A DNA stretch of 5,010 nt from Propionibacteriaceae bacterium. Its GTDB lineage: Bacteria > Actinomycetota > Actinomycetes > Propionibacteriales > Propionibacteriaceae. The notes beneath the pieces are model-generated. The model had not been told where the DNA came from and did not search any database. It saw nothing but the letters and a program-made list of their open reading frames with translations. Position numbers and translations under genes: made by a program. Positions within the stretch are counted from its first letter, which is position 1; each line of letters begins with the position of its first letter. Of this stretch, positions 1 through 5,010 are shown piece by piece. Location of the stretch: positions 1-5,010 of the forward strand of contig DMIX01000310.1 of NCBI GenBank assembly GCA_003451975.1. The letters are read 5' to 3'.

Positions 1-10
1 TGCTTCTCAT
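1..10 (-). CDS. Start of an unidentified minus-strand gene, cut by the left edge
   Basis: Only the ATG (positions 10 to 8) and two further codons (Met-Arg-Ser) lie inside the window, so the product cannot be identified. The start is supported by a near-perfect Shine-Dalgarno sequence, AGGAGGT at 23-17, six bases before the ATG, and by a good sigma70-like promoter further upstream (66-94). The gene runs in the same direction as the glycerol operon and begins 139 bp after its last stop codon. Because it has its own promoter, it is probably a separate transcription unit, although readthrough from the operon is possible. Seen: start codon, ribosome binding site and promoter. Inferred: that a real gene follows. 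Confidence 0.65.
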
Positions 11-16
11 CGGACT

Positions 17-23
17 ACCTCCT
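17..23 (-). promoter_or_regulatory. Strong Shine-Dalgarno site for the left-edge gene
   Basis: The minus strand reads AGGAGGT here, six bases before an ATG at 10. This is the best evidence that the ATG is used, because almost none of the coding sequence is visible. The register relative to the start codon matches the ribosome binding sites of the DUF1667 gene and of the plus-strand lipoprotein in this window. Confidence 0.7.
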
Positions 24-65
24 CACGATTGTGCTATCCACCGGATGGCGACACACACGGGACTG

Positions 66-94
66 AGTATACGTGTACCCCCTCCGAGTCACAA
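66..94 (-). promoter_or_regulatory. Sigma70-like promoter for the left-edge gene
   Basis: On the minus strand a -35 box TTGTGA (94-89, 4 of 6 consensus bases) is followed after exactly 17 bp by a -10 box TATACT (71-66, 5 of 6). Transcription would start near position 59, giving a leader of about 49 nt with the strong ribosome binding site near its end. The promoter lies in the 139-bp gap after the DUF1667 gene, which argues that the gene starting at 10 is expressed independently of the glycerol operon. The match is by eye; no scoring was possible. Confidence 0.55.
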
Positions 95-149
95 GCGAGC
101 GCGTATCGATCGCGAAGAAGGCCATACCTTTGCCTTCACCGCCGACTTG

Positions 150-524
150 TCAGGTATCTGAGAGAACTTCACGTGTGGCAACCACATCCACCCCGAGACC
201 AAGGAGATTCTCAATGATGACGTCGCCGACTTTAACCGCGTGTCGAAGTCTCACCTGCCTGATAGTCTCCATAGCTTGTGTCCGCATATCGCGAGGGATG
301 GGACGACTGGTACGCACTGGAACCATGCGGACAGCAAGACCGCACGCGGGTACCGTGGTGGTCAGCAGACGCTCGGGATGTTCCACCTCGGAGATGGCAT
401 AGTCACGGCCCCTGCGGCAGCCGAAGCCGTCCACCCGCACCGCCTTTCCGTCCTCGACGGCAACGGTCACCGTACAGCCGGTGGGGCACTCGATGCACGT
501 GATTTTTCTATCCATTGCCGGCAT
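150..524 (-). CDS. DUF1667-family small cysteine-cluster protein, last gene of the glycerol operon
   Basis: This is a 124-residue soluble protein of the DUF1667 family, which in Thermotoga and Clostridia is encoded next to glycerol kinase and a pair of flavoprotein oxidoreductases. The N-terminus carries Cys-X2-Cys-X3-Cys (residues 10, 13 and 17, in ITCIECPTGC) and a fourth Cys at 36 (FGCRRG), which look like ligands of an Fe-S cluster or metal. The C-terminal half has the family's typical motifs ERLLTTTV, a VRTSRPIP segment, and VKVGDVIIENLLGLGVDVVATR. Its biochemical role is not established; an electron-transfer subunit for the oxidoreductases upstream is the usual inference. The ATG at 524 is chosen because GGGTGA (534-529) sits four bases before it. 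The frame is open to a TTG at 542, and an ATG at 515 would give an N-terminus (MDRKITC) closer to that usual in the family. The ribosome binding site overlaps the stop codon of the upstream gene, which implies translational coupling. Confidence 0.88.
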   Translation of the reverse strand: MPAMDRKITCIECPTGCTVTVAVEDGKAVRVDGFGCRRGRDYAISEVEHPERLLTTTVPACGLAVRMVPVRTSRPIPRDMRTQAMETIRQVRLRHAVKVGDVIIENLLGLGVDVVATREVLSDT

Positions 525-528
525 CTGC

Positions 529-1503
529 TCACCCTGCTGCAAGGTACTCGGCGGCTTGCCTGCCTGCTATCACGCTATCCCGCGTCACCGAGTCCACAAT
601 GTCGTACACCCGATAGGCATTGCCGCACACAAACAGCCCAGGAATCGACGTGTAGTTGAGATCGCTCGAAACCGGGGTATTCGTTCGCCTGTTTATCTCC
701 GCCCCCGCCATCTCGATGAGCTCATTCTCCGGTATGAGGCCCACGGACACCAGTACCGTGTCACATGGGATGGAGAATCTGCCCCCGGCAACCTCACATC
801 CCAATTCATCCACGGCTGCGACGTCGACCGCTTCCACTCTGTCCTTGCCGTGAATCCACGCCACCCGGTGTCCTAGATACAGGGAAATGCCGAAGTCATC
901 GAGGCACTGCACGATGTTCCGCTTCAGTCCGGTGGGCTGGCGCTGGATCTCGACGACCGCACTCACTGTCGCCCCCTCCAGCGAAAGGCGTCGCGCCATG
1001 ATGAGGCCTATATCTCCGGAGCCGATGACAACCACTCGCCTGCCCGGGAGGAGACCCTCGATGTTCATCATCCGCTGTGCAAACCCTGCGGAGAACACGC
1101 CCGCCGGTCGCGAGCCGGGGATCTGAATCATCTCACGTGTTCGCTCCCGGCAACCGGTCGCCATCACAAGCGCACCGGCCCTGACGGAGCGCACTTCACC
1201 AGGCTTGAAGTACGTGAGCACCTTACCCGGCTTGAGCTCAGCGACAAACGAGCCGGTATTCACCTCGATTTCTCTCGTCGCCCTGACACGCTGCACGAAG
1301 CGGTCGGCGTATTCAGGTCCGGTCAGCGTTTCCTTGAACTGCACGAGACCAAATCCGGGATGCACGCACTGGTTCAGGATGCCACCCAGGTGGCGGTCTC
1401 GCTCAAGCAAAAGGATATCGCGCACCCCGCGCTCCCACGCCGACAGGGCCGCAGCCATACCGGCGGGACCGCCACCGACTACGACGAGCGCGCGCTCATC
1501 CAT
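529..1503 (-). CDS. FAD/NAD(P)-dependent oxidoreductase, GlpB-position subunit of a glycerol-3-phosphate oxidising complex
   Basis: A 324-residue pyridine nucleotide-disulfide-type oxidoreductase. The FAD-binding Rossmann motif VVGGGPAG lies at 8-15 with the acidic residue E34 closing the fold. A family-specific block, GGILNQCVHPGFGL, follows at about 40-53, then TGPEYADRF (61-69) and ATGCRERTR (115-123). The NAD(P)-binding motif VVVIGSGDIG is at 157-166, and the second FAD contact, GLFVCGNAYRVYDIVD, is at 289-304. Proteins of this type lie between a GlpA-like protein and a DUF1667 protein in clostridial and Thermotoga glycerol clusters, and probably relay electrons between glycerol-3-phosphate-derived FADH2 and a soluble acceptor. 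That role is inferred. The start ATG (1503) overlaps the upstream stop by 8 nt and has GAGGAG seven bases before it, so translation is probably coupled. The protein stops soon after the second FAD motif, whereas from memory many homologues are around 400 residues with an extra C-terminal segment. Confidence 0.9.
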   Translation of the reverse strand: MDERALVVVGGGPAGMAAALSAWERGVRDILLLERDRHLGGILNQCVHPGFGLVQFKETLTGPEYADRFVQRVRATREIEVNTGSFVAELKPGKVLTYFKPGEVRSVRAGALVMATGCRERTREMIQIPGSRPAGVFSAGFAQRMMNIEGLLPGRRVVVIGSGDIGLIMARRLSLEGATVSAVVEIQRQPTGLKRNIVQCLDDFGISLYLGHRVAWIHGKDRVEAVDVAAVDELGCEVAGGRFSIPCDTVLVSVGLIPENELIEMAGAEINRRTNTPVSSDLNYTSIPGLFVCGNAYRVYDIVDSVTRDSVIAGRQAAEYLAAG

Positions 1504-2944
1504 CGCAGCGCTCCTCTACCGCAAGTTCGGAACCCTTGCCCCTCTTCGAGATCGCGGTTACCGGCTGCCCGGTCTCCTCAGAAAGCACGCGCATGATGCG
1601 GCATGTACAGAAGCTGCCATGGCATCTGCCCGCGCCCGCTCGGGTCCTGTATTTCACGCCATCGAGTGTCGTCGCGCCCGCCCCTATCGCGTCCTTGACC
1701 TCCCGCAACGAGACCGTCTCACAGCGACACACGATGTCGCCATACTCCGGGTCTTTCGCTACCAGCTCAGAAGCTTCAGCGGTCGGCATTGAGAACAGGT
1801 GCACAGTCTTGGGCACGCGCGTGCGTGTTCGGCGTTTCGGGGGCAGGTTCAGTCCCGACCGAGAGAGCAGCCCGGTTACGTACCTCCCTATCGCGGGGGC
1901 GGCAGTCAATCCGGGCGACTGGATGCCAGCCACGTTTACGAAGCCTGGCGCCTTGTCTTCGCTCCGTATTACGAAGTCCTCGCCGGTAGCGGGTCGCAAT
2001 CCCGCGAAATAGGCGATTATGTCCGCCGGGTCGATAGCCGGCACGAGACGCTGTGCAACGCGAAGCACCTGCCGAAGTCCTTCGTCCGTGGTTGACAGGT
2101 CTTCCTTGTCGTCCACCACGTAGGCTGTGGGGCCAATCATGGGATTGCCGTCGGACGTTCTCGTCACGAGAATGCCCTTGGAGTCGGGCGTGGGGACGGG
2201 AAACAGGAGATGCCTGGTGATGTAGCGGCGCTTCTTATCGAGGATGTACTCCTCGCCCTTGCGCGGCCTGATGTGGATGCTGCGTACGCCCATCATAGCT
2301 GAGATATCGTCGGCATACAGACCGCCACAGTTGACCACGTAGCGTGACCGGAACTCACCGCCGGTCGTGTGCAACGTGAAGACACTGCCGCCGACTGCAT
2401 GCGAATCGACCGTCCGTTCGATCCACTCCACTTTTGTCGACGTGTGCACCTCCACTCCGTTGAGCGCTGCGCTGTCGGCGAGCGCATACACGAAGCGATA
2501 CGGGCTGATTATTCCGGCAGTCGGCGCATAGAGCGCCGCCACCGCATCCCGATTGAGGTTCGGCTCGTTGTCCCTGAGCCAGTCACGGGAGACTATCTCC
2601 AGGCCGGGGACACCCAGCGCCTCAGCTTCCTGCTTCATCTGCCAGAGACGGGCGACTTCGCCATCGTCAAAGGCAACAATCAGTTCGCCGACTTCCTGGA
2701 AATCGAGGTCCAGTTCCTCGGACATCTCACGGACAAGCAGGTTGCCCTCGACACACAATCGCCCCTTCAGAGAGTTCGCCGGGTTCTGTGTCCCGGGATG
2801 GATGATGCCGCTGTTGGCCTTGGACACGCCAAATGACAGCTCCTGCTCTTTCTCAAGAAGTGCAGTTCGCACGCGGTAGTGAGACAACTGGTTCGCGACG
2901 GCAGCACCGACGACCCCACCACCTATGACAATGACATTATGCAT
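1496..2944 (-). CDS. GlpA-like FAD-dependent glycerol-3-phosphate dehydrogenase with C-terminal BFD-like [2Fe-2S] domain
   Basis: A 482-residue flavoprotein of the DAO/GlpA superfamily. It starts directly with an FAD-binding motif, VIVIGGGVVG (4-13), with E31 at the end of the second strand. The substrate-side motif NSGIIHPG is at 44-51, VNCGGLYAD at about 204-212, and the FAD-closing motifs FAGLRPAT (313-320) and AGIQSPGLTAAPAIG (339-353). From about residue 400 a bacterioferritin-associated-ferredoxin-like domain follows, with cysteines 406, 408, 441 and 446 in the C-X-C...C-X4-C pattern expected for a [2Fe-2S] cluster, and a further Cys at 448. Position directly after glpK points to oxidation of sn-glycerol-3-phosphate to dihydroxyacetone phosphate. 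L-2-hydroxyglutarate oxidase-like (LhgO) activity is the main alternative on fold alone. No membrane segment is seen, so the enzyme is likely cytoplasmic. The gene begins 24 nt after the glpK stop with no clear Shine-Dalgarno sequence, unlike its neighbours. Confidence 0.9.
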   Translation of the reverse strand: MHNVIVIGGGVVGAAVANQLSHYRVRTALLEKEQELSFGVSKANSGIIHPGTQNPANSLKGRLCVEGNLLVREMSEELDLDFQEVGELIVAFDDGEVARLWQMKQEAEALGVPGLEIVSRDWLRDNEPNLNRDAVAALYAPTAGIISPYRFVYALADSAALNGVEVHTSTKVEWIERTVDSHAVGGSVFTLHTTGGEFRSRYVVNCGGLYADDISAMMGVRSIHIRPRKGEEYILDKKRRYITRHLLFPVPTPDSKGILVTRTSDGNPMIGPTAYVVDDKEDLSTTDEGLRQVLRVAQRLVPAIDPADIIAYFAGLRPATGEDFVIRSEDKAPGFVNVAGIQSPGLTAAPAIGRYVTGLLSRSGLNLPPKRRTRTRVPKTVHLFSMPTAEASELVAKDPEYGDIVCRCETVSLREVKDAIGAGATTLDGVKYRTRAGAGRCHGSFCTCRIMRVLSEETGQPVTAISKRGKGSELAVEERCDG

Positions 2945-2968
2945 CGCAGTACTACAACTTCGTCGCCG

Positions 2969-4450
2969 TTACGTGCTCAGCGCACGTCGAACCGCACACT
3001 TCCACTCTTCATACAGTGTGCGGCGGCGTTCCTCCGCCATGGTGGGCACGAAGACGCGATCGATGGTGAGAGCCCCCTCGACCTGCGCAACGTCGCTCCA
3101 GAATCCGCTGCCAAGCCCCGCCAGATACGCTGCCCCACGGGCCGTGGTCTCAACGTCGCGAGGTCGGACAACCGTGCCCCCCAGGATGTCCGCCTGAAAC
3201 TGGCACACGAAATCGTTGGCGCTGGCGCCGCCGTCGATCCTCAGTTCGGTGAGCGGCAGACCGGCGTCACGCACCATGGCATCGACAACATCCCTGGTCC
3301 GGTAGCACATCGCCTCAAGGGCGGCACGGACCACATGCTGCTTCGAGGTGGCGCGAGTGATACCGGTAATCATTCCGCGTGCCTCCGAATCCCAGTACGG
3401 CGCGCCCAGTCCCGCGAGCGCCGGCACGAAGTACACCCCCGCATTGTCCGCAACCTCCTCAGCCATGGCCTGCGACACGGATGCGGAATCGAACAGGTTC
3501 AGACTGTCGCGAAGCCACTGAAGAACCGCGCCAGCGGTGAATATGGCGCCTTCCAGCACGTACACGGGGGCGCCCGTGGCGCCGCAGCCGAGCGTTGTGA
3601 TGAGGCAGGGGTCTCCCGCGGGACGTCGCTCTCCGGCGTTCATGAGGACAAAAGCGCCGGTACCATACGTGTTCTTCGCAGTGCCCGGAGTGAAGCAGGC
3701 CTGGCCGAAGAGCGCAGATTGCTGATCGCCGGCCGCGCCACTGACGGGAATCCCGGGCGGCAGACCGCAGCCGGTCGATGTCACCCCGAAGTCGCCCGAC
3801 GAGCCGCGCACTTCAGGCAGTGTCTCGACTGGGATGCCGAACAACGACAGGAGCTCTGCACTCCAGCAAAGGCGGTCGATATCAAACAGCATGGTGCGGG
3901 CCGCATTGGTGTAGTCGGTCAGATGAGACGAAGAGCCGGTCAGCTTCCACAGCAGCCAGGAGTCTATGGTCCCGAATCGCAGCGTTCCCCTGCTGGCAGC
4001 GTCCGCCACCACGGGAGCATTCTGAAGGAGCCATTCGAACTTGGAGGCAGAGAAGTACGCGTCGATGGGGAGTCCCGTGATGCGCCGGACGAGTTCGGCA
4101 GTCGAACCCTGTGCGTTCAAGGTGGCACACCTGCCAGCGGTGCGCCGGCACTGCCATACTATGGCGTTGTGCAAAGGCTCCGACGTCTCGGCGTCCCACG
4201 CCACCGCGGTCTCGCGCTGATTGGTGATGCCAATGCAGGCCACCGTAACTGCCGGAATCCGGGTCAGTACGTCTGACACACAGCCCACGACGCTACGCCA
4301 TATCTCGAGCGCGTCATGCTCCACCCACCCCGGACGCGGGAAATGCTGAGGGAATTCACGGTAGGACGAGGCCAGTTGCGCTCCGTCCGCCCCGTAGAGC
4401 ACAGCCCGGCTGCCCGTTGTTCCCTGGTCGATCGCGAGAACACATTCCAT
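2969..4450 (-). CDS. glpK: Glycerol kinase
   Basis: A 493-residue FGGY-family kinase, close to the roughly 500 residues usual for GlpK, that phosphorylates glycerol to sn-glycerol-3-phosphate with ATP in the cytoplasm. Motifs in order: AIDQGTTGSR (6-15), GITNQRET (74-81), NAIVWQCRRT (95-104), AYFSASKFEW (131-140), TIDSWLLWKLTG (161-172), SGAAGDQQSALFGQ (237-250), KNTYGTGAF (259-267), GLGAPYWD (347-354) and DGGASANDFVCQFQAD (406-421). Residues equivalent to the glycerol ligands of E. coli GlpK (Arg83, Glu84, Tyr135, Asp245) are present as R79, E80, Y132 and D242. The ATG at 4450 is chosen because GGGG lies 8-11 bases upstream and because MECVLAIDQGTT aligns with known N-termini. An in-frame ATG at 4510 overlaps the promoter's -10 element and is unlikely. 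The loop before SGAAGDQQ lacks both the E. coli fructose-1,6-bisphosphate arginine and the Gram-positive PTS histidine. It is the first gene of a four-gene operon. Confidence 0.97.
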   Translation of the reverse strand: MECVLAIDQGTTGSRAVLYGADGAQLASSYREFPQHFPRPGWVEHDALEIWRSVVGCVSDVLTRIPAVTVACIGITNQRETAVAWDAETSEPLHNAIVWQCRRTAGRCATLNAQGSTAELVRRITGLPIDAYFSASKFEWLLQNAPVVADAASRGTLRFGTIDSWLLWKLTGSSSHLTDYTNAARTMLFDIDRLCWSAELLSLFGIPVETLPEVRGSSGDFGVTSTGCGLPPGIPVSGAAGDQQSALFGQACFTPGTAKNTYGTGAFVLMNAGERRPAGDPCLITTLGCGATGAPVYVLEGAIFTAGAVLQWLRDSLNLFDSASVSQAMAEEVADNAGVYFVPALAGLGAPYWDSEARGMITGITRATSKQHVVRAALEAMCYRTRDVVDAMVRDAGLPLTELRIDGGASANDFVCQFQADILGGTVVRPRDVETTARGAAYLAGLGSGFWSDVAQVEGALTIDRVFVPTMAEERRRTLYEEWKCAVRRALST

Positions 4451-4500
4451 GTGCGGTCCCCGTGGCAGATCACCCTGCATCGCCTGAACGGAATCCACCG

Positions 4501-4529
4501 ATTCTAGCATCAGACGCCAGTCGGAACAA
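4501..4529 (-). promoter_or_regulatory. Extended -10 promoter of the glpK operon
   Basis: The minus strand has TAGAAT (4506-4501, 5 of 6 bases of the -10 consensus) preceded by TGC, an extended -10 element. A weak -35 box TTGTTC (4529-4524, 3 of 6) lies 17 bp upstream. Extended -10 promoters tolerate poor -35 boxes, so the combination is plausible. Transcription would begin near 4494, giving a leader of about 44 nt before the glpK ATG at 4450. The weak -35 would suit activator-dependent or repressor-controlled expression, but no regulator is visible in the window. Confidence 0.55.
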
Positions 4530-4652
4530 CGAACGAGCCACGCCGAGTCGACGGCGCATCCCCAACTGAATCAGATGAAGCGTTCCAGAGTGCCCAGCCG
4601 CACGTGATATCGAATTCGGCGCGAGCACTGAGGTCACCTATGACAGTTCACA

Positions 4653-4681
4653 TTGACGCTTGTCTGCGCCGCGTGTACTAT
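4653..4681 (+). promoter_or_regulatory. Sigma70-like promoter of the TRAP lipoprotein gene
   Basis: TTGACG (4653-4658, 5 of 6 bases of the -35 consensus) and TACTAT (4676-4681, 4 of 6 bases of the -10 consensus) are separated by exactly 17 bp. Transcription would start near 4688, leaving a leader of about 57 nt ahead of the GTG start at 4745. The -35 box is the best in the window. The nearby palindrome AGGTCACCT (4631-4639) lies just upstream, where an activator or repressor could bind, though that is speculation. Confidence 0.6.
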
Positions 4682-4694
4682 CACCCCCACTCGC

Positions 4695-4728
4695 TCCGCG
4701 ACCAGTTCGGAGTCGCGGGCCGAGAACT
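4695..4728 (+). promoter_or_regulatory. Two overlapping, mutually exclusive hairpins in the TRAP gene leader
   Basis: A perfect 7-bp stem, CCGCGAC (4696-4702) with GTCGCGG (4712-4718), closes a 9-nt loop and gains one wobble pair outside it (4695 with 4719). A competing stem pairs AGTTC (4704-4708) with GAACT (4724-4728), extended by GG/CC (4709-4710 with 4720-4721) across a 2-nt bulge. The two cannot form together, and the second ends only 4 nt before the Shine-Dalgarno sequence. This could modulate translation or mRNA stability. No poly-U tract follows, so it is not an intrinsic terminator. No known riboswitch class is recognised. Confidence 0.35.
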
Positions 4729-4731
4729 CGG

Positions 4732-4740
4732 AGGAGGTGA
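4732..4740 (+). promoter_or_regulatory. Shine-Dalgarno site that fixes the GTG start of the TRAP gene
   Basis: AGGAGGTGA matches the full anti-Shine-Dalgarno tail of 16S rRNA and lies four bases before the GTG at 4745, with the GGAGG core seven bases away. It decides the start, because there is no ATG before the signal peptide in this frame and the next in-frame ATG is well inside the mature domain. Confidence 0.85.
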
Positions 4741-4744
4741 ACCC

Positions 4745-5010
4745 GTGAAAGGCAGAAGGCTAACCCTGCTATTGGCAGCAGCGGCGATTGTCAGCCTGCT
4801 TGCAGTTGGCTGCACGCCGCCTGCTGCCCCTACCACTCCCACAACCCCGGGGCCGACTACCCCCACACCGTCGCAGCCGGCGTCTCAGACATTCAAGTGG
4901 AATCTCCAGATGTTCTACCCTGTGGCCGACCCGGCGTCCGGAGCGATGATCGGAGTTGCAGAGAACATTAAAGGCTCCACCGGCGGACGCCTGCAGATCG
5001 AGTGCTTCCC
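4745..5010 (+). CDS. TRAP transporter substrate-binding lipoprotein (DctP-type), N-terminal part
   Basis: The first 88 residues of a secreted lipoprotein are visible; the gene runs off the right edge. Residues 1-23 form a lipoprotein signal peptide: basic start (K2, R4, R5), hydrophobic core 6-21, and a lipobox-like LAVGC with the lipidated Cys at 23. A Pro/Thr-rich low-complexity tether (about 25-49) follows, as in many lipid-anchored solute-binding proteins of Gram-positive or monoderm bacteria and Chloroflexota. The mature domain opens with FKWNLQMFYP, then a helix-like VAENIKGSTGGRLQIECF stretch that resembles the first beta-strand, first helix and second strand of DctP-family proteins, where T-G-G-R-L is typical. 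Such proteins capture organic acids or similar solutes for a tripartite TRAP transporter; the substrate cannot be told from this fragment. It is divergent from glpK, so a link with glycerol metabolism is possible but unproven. Another periplasmic-binding-protein family is the alternative. Confidence 0.78.
   Translation, partial: MKGRRLTLLLAAAAIVSLLAVGCTPPAAPTTPTTPGPTTPTPSQPASQTFKWNLQMFYPVADPASGAMIGVAENIKGSTGGRLQIECF

Larger units (their letters stand above)
4451..4744. promoter_or_regulatory. 294-bp divergent control region between glpK and the TRAP lipoprotein gene
   Basis: No gene is seen in this stretch. It carries a minus-strand promoter for glpK (4501-4529), a plus-strand promoter for the TRAP gene (4653-4681), and about 120 bp between the two -35 boxes. 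In that space there are short symmetric sequences that could be operator half-sites: CGCCG/CGGCG arms with a 6-nt centre at 4541-4556, just upstream of the glpK -35 box; CACGTG at 4601-4606; CGAATTCG at 4611-4618; and AGGTCACCT at 4631-4639, 13 bp upstream of the TRAP -35 box. None matches an operator that I can name, and sequences this short occur by chance. The arrangement would allow one regulator to control both directions. Confidence 0.5.

Noticed and set aside
117..137. A 6-bp inverted repeat, GAAGGC/GCCTTC with a 9-nt loop, shortly after the stop of the DUF1667 gene; possible terminator.
   Set aside because: The stem is short and only two U residues follow it on the minus strand, so it does not meet the form of an intrinsic terminator. 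The position is suitable, but the evidence is too weak to call.
1205..1792. A 195-codon plus-strand frame opposite the two flavoprotein genes.
   Set aside because: It spans the junction of two well-supported minus-strand genes, has no ribosome binding site that stands out, and shows no known motif.
2879..4276. A 465-codon open frame on the plus strand opposite glpK.
   Set aside because: It lies antisense to a glycerol kinase with all its motifs intact, and its translation has no recognisable domain and an Arg/Gly/His-rich make-up typical of the shadow of a GC-rich gene.
4641..4658. CRP-like or GlpR-like operator in the minus-strand reading TGTGAACTGTCA.
   Set aside because: Only one half-site resembles TGTGA and the other half does not mirror it at the right spacing, so no named operator can be claimed.
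4681..4866. A minus-strand frame rich in Gly and Val opposite the TRAP lipoprotein.
   Set aside because: The Val/Gly repeats are simply the complement of the Pro/Thr tether codons of the plus-strand gene.
4840..4895. Repetitive ACC/CCC-rich stretch that might be a simple repeat locus.
   Set aside because: It encodes the Pro/Thr-rich tether of the lipoprotein in frame; the repeat units are irregular and explained by the protein.
1..5010. CRISPR array, insertion sequence, tRNA or rRNA, or phage-related genes.
   Set aside because: No regularly spaced repeats, terminal inverted repeats, transposase motifs or RNA gene signatures were seen; the window is explained by metabolic and transport genes.

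Overview
The window looks like a piece of a moderately GC-rich bacterial chromosome. It holds one four-gene minus-strand operon for glycerol catabolism, a divergent plus-strand gene cut by the right edge, and the first bases of another minus-strand gene at the left edge. A lipoprotein with a Pro/Thr-rich tether and a TRAP (DctP-type) binding domain, next to a clostridial/Thermotoga-style glycerol-3-phosphate oxidation cluster, suggests an anaerobic or facultative lineage such as Chloroflexota (Dehalococcoidia-like). This placement is an inference and is not certain. Shine-Dalgarno sequences sit in a consistent register before most genes.

Layout from left to right: (1) 1-10, minus, start codon of an unidentified gene with a strong ribosome binding site (17-23) and its own sigma70-like promoter (66-94). 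(2) 150-524, minus, a small DUF1667-family protein with a four-cysteine cluster. (3) 529-1503, minus, a two-dinucleotide-domain FAD/NAD(P) oxidoreductase. (4) 1496-2944, minus, a GlpA-like FAD oxidoreductase with a C-terminal BFD-like [2Fe-2S] domain. (5) 2969-4450, minus, glycerol kinase GlpK. (6) 4451-4744, a 294-bp divergent control region with promoters facing both ways. (7) 4745-5010, plus, the N-terminus of a TRAP-transporter substrate-binding lipoprotein.

The transcription order is glpK, GlpA-like, FAD/NAD(P) oxidoreductase, DUF1667, with gaps of 24 nt, an 8-nt overlap and 4 nt. This implies one transcript. GlpK would phosphorylate glycerol to sn-glycerol-3-phosphate. The three following proteins would form a soluble flavin/iron-sulfur complex that oxidises it to dihydroxyacetone phosphate and passes electrons on, replacing the membrane GlpABC or GlpD enzymes. 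No glycerol facilitator (glpF) or GlpC-like membrane subunit is present in the window.

I found no evidence of a wholly new system, mobile element, CRISPR array or RNA gene. The most interesting points are the short form of the middle oxidoreductase, the absence of the known allosteric and PTS regulatory residues in GlpK, and the divergent promoter region with possible alternative hairpins in the TRAP leader.
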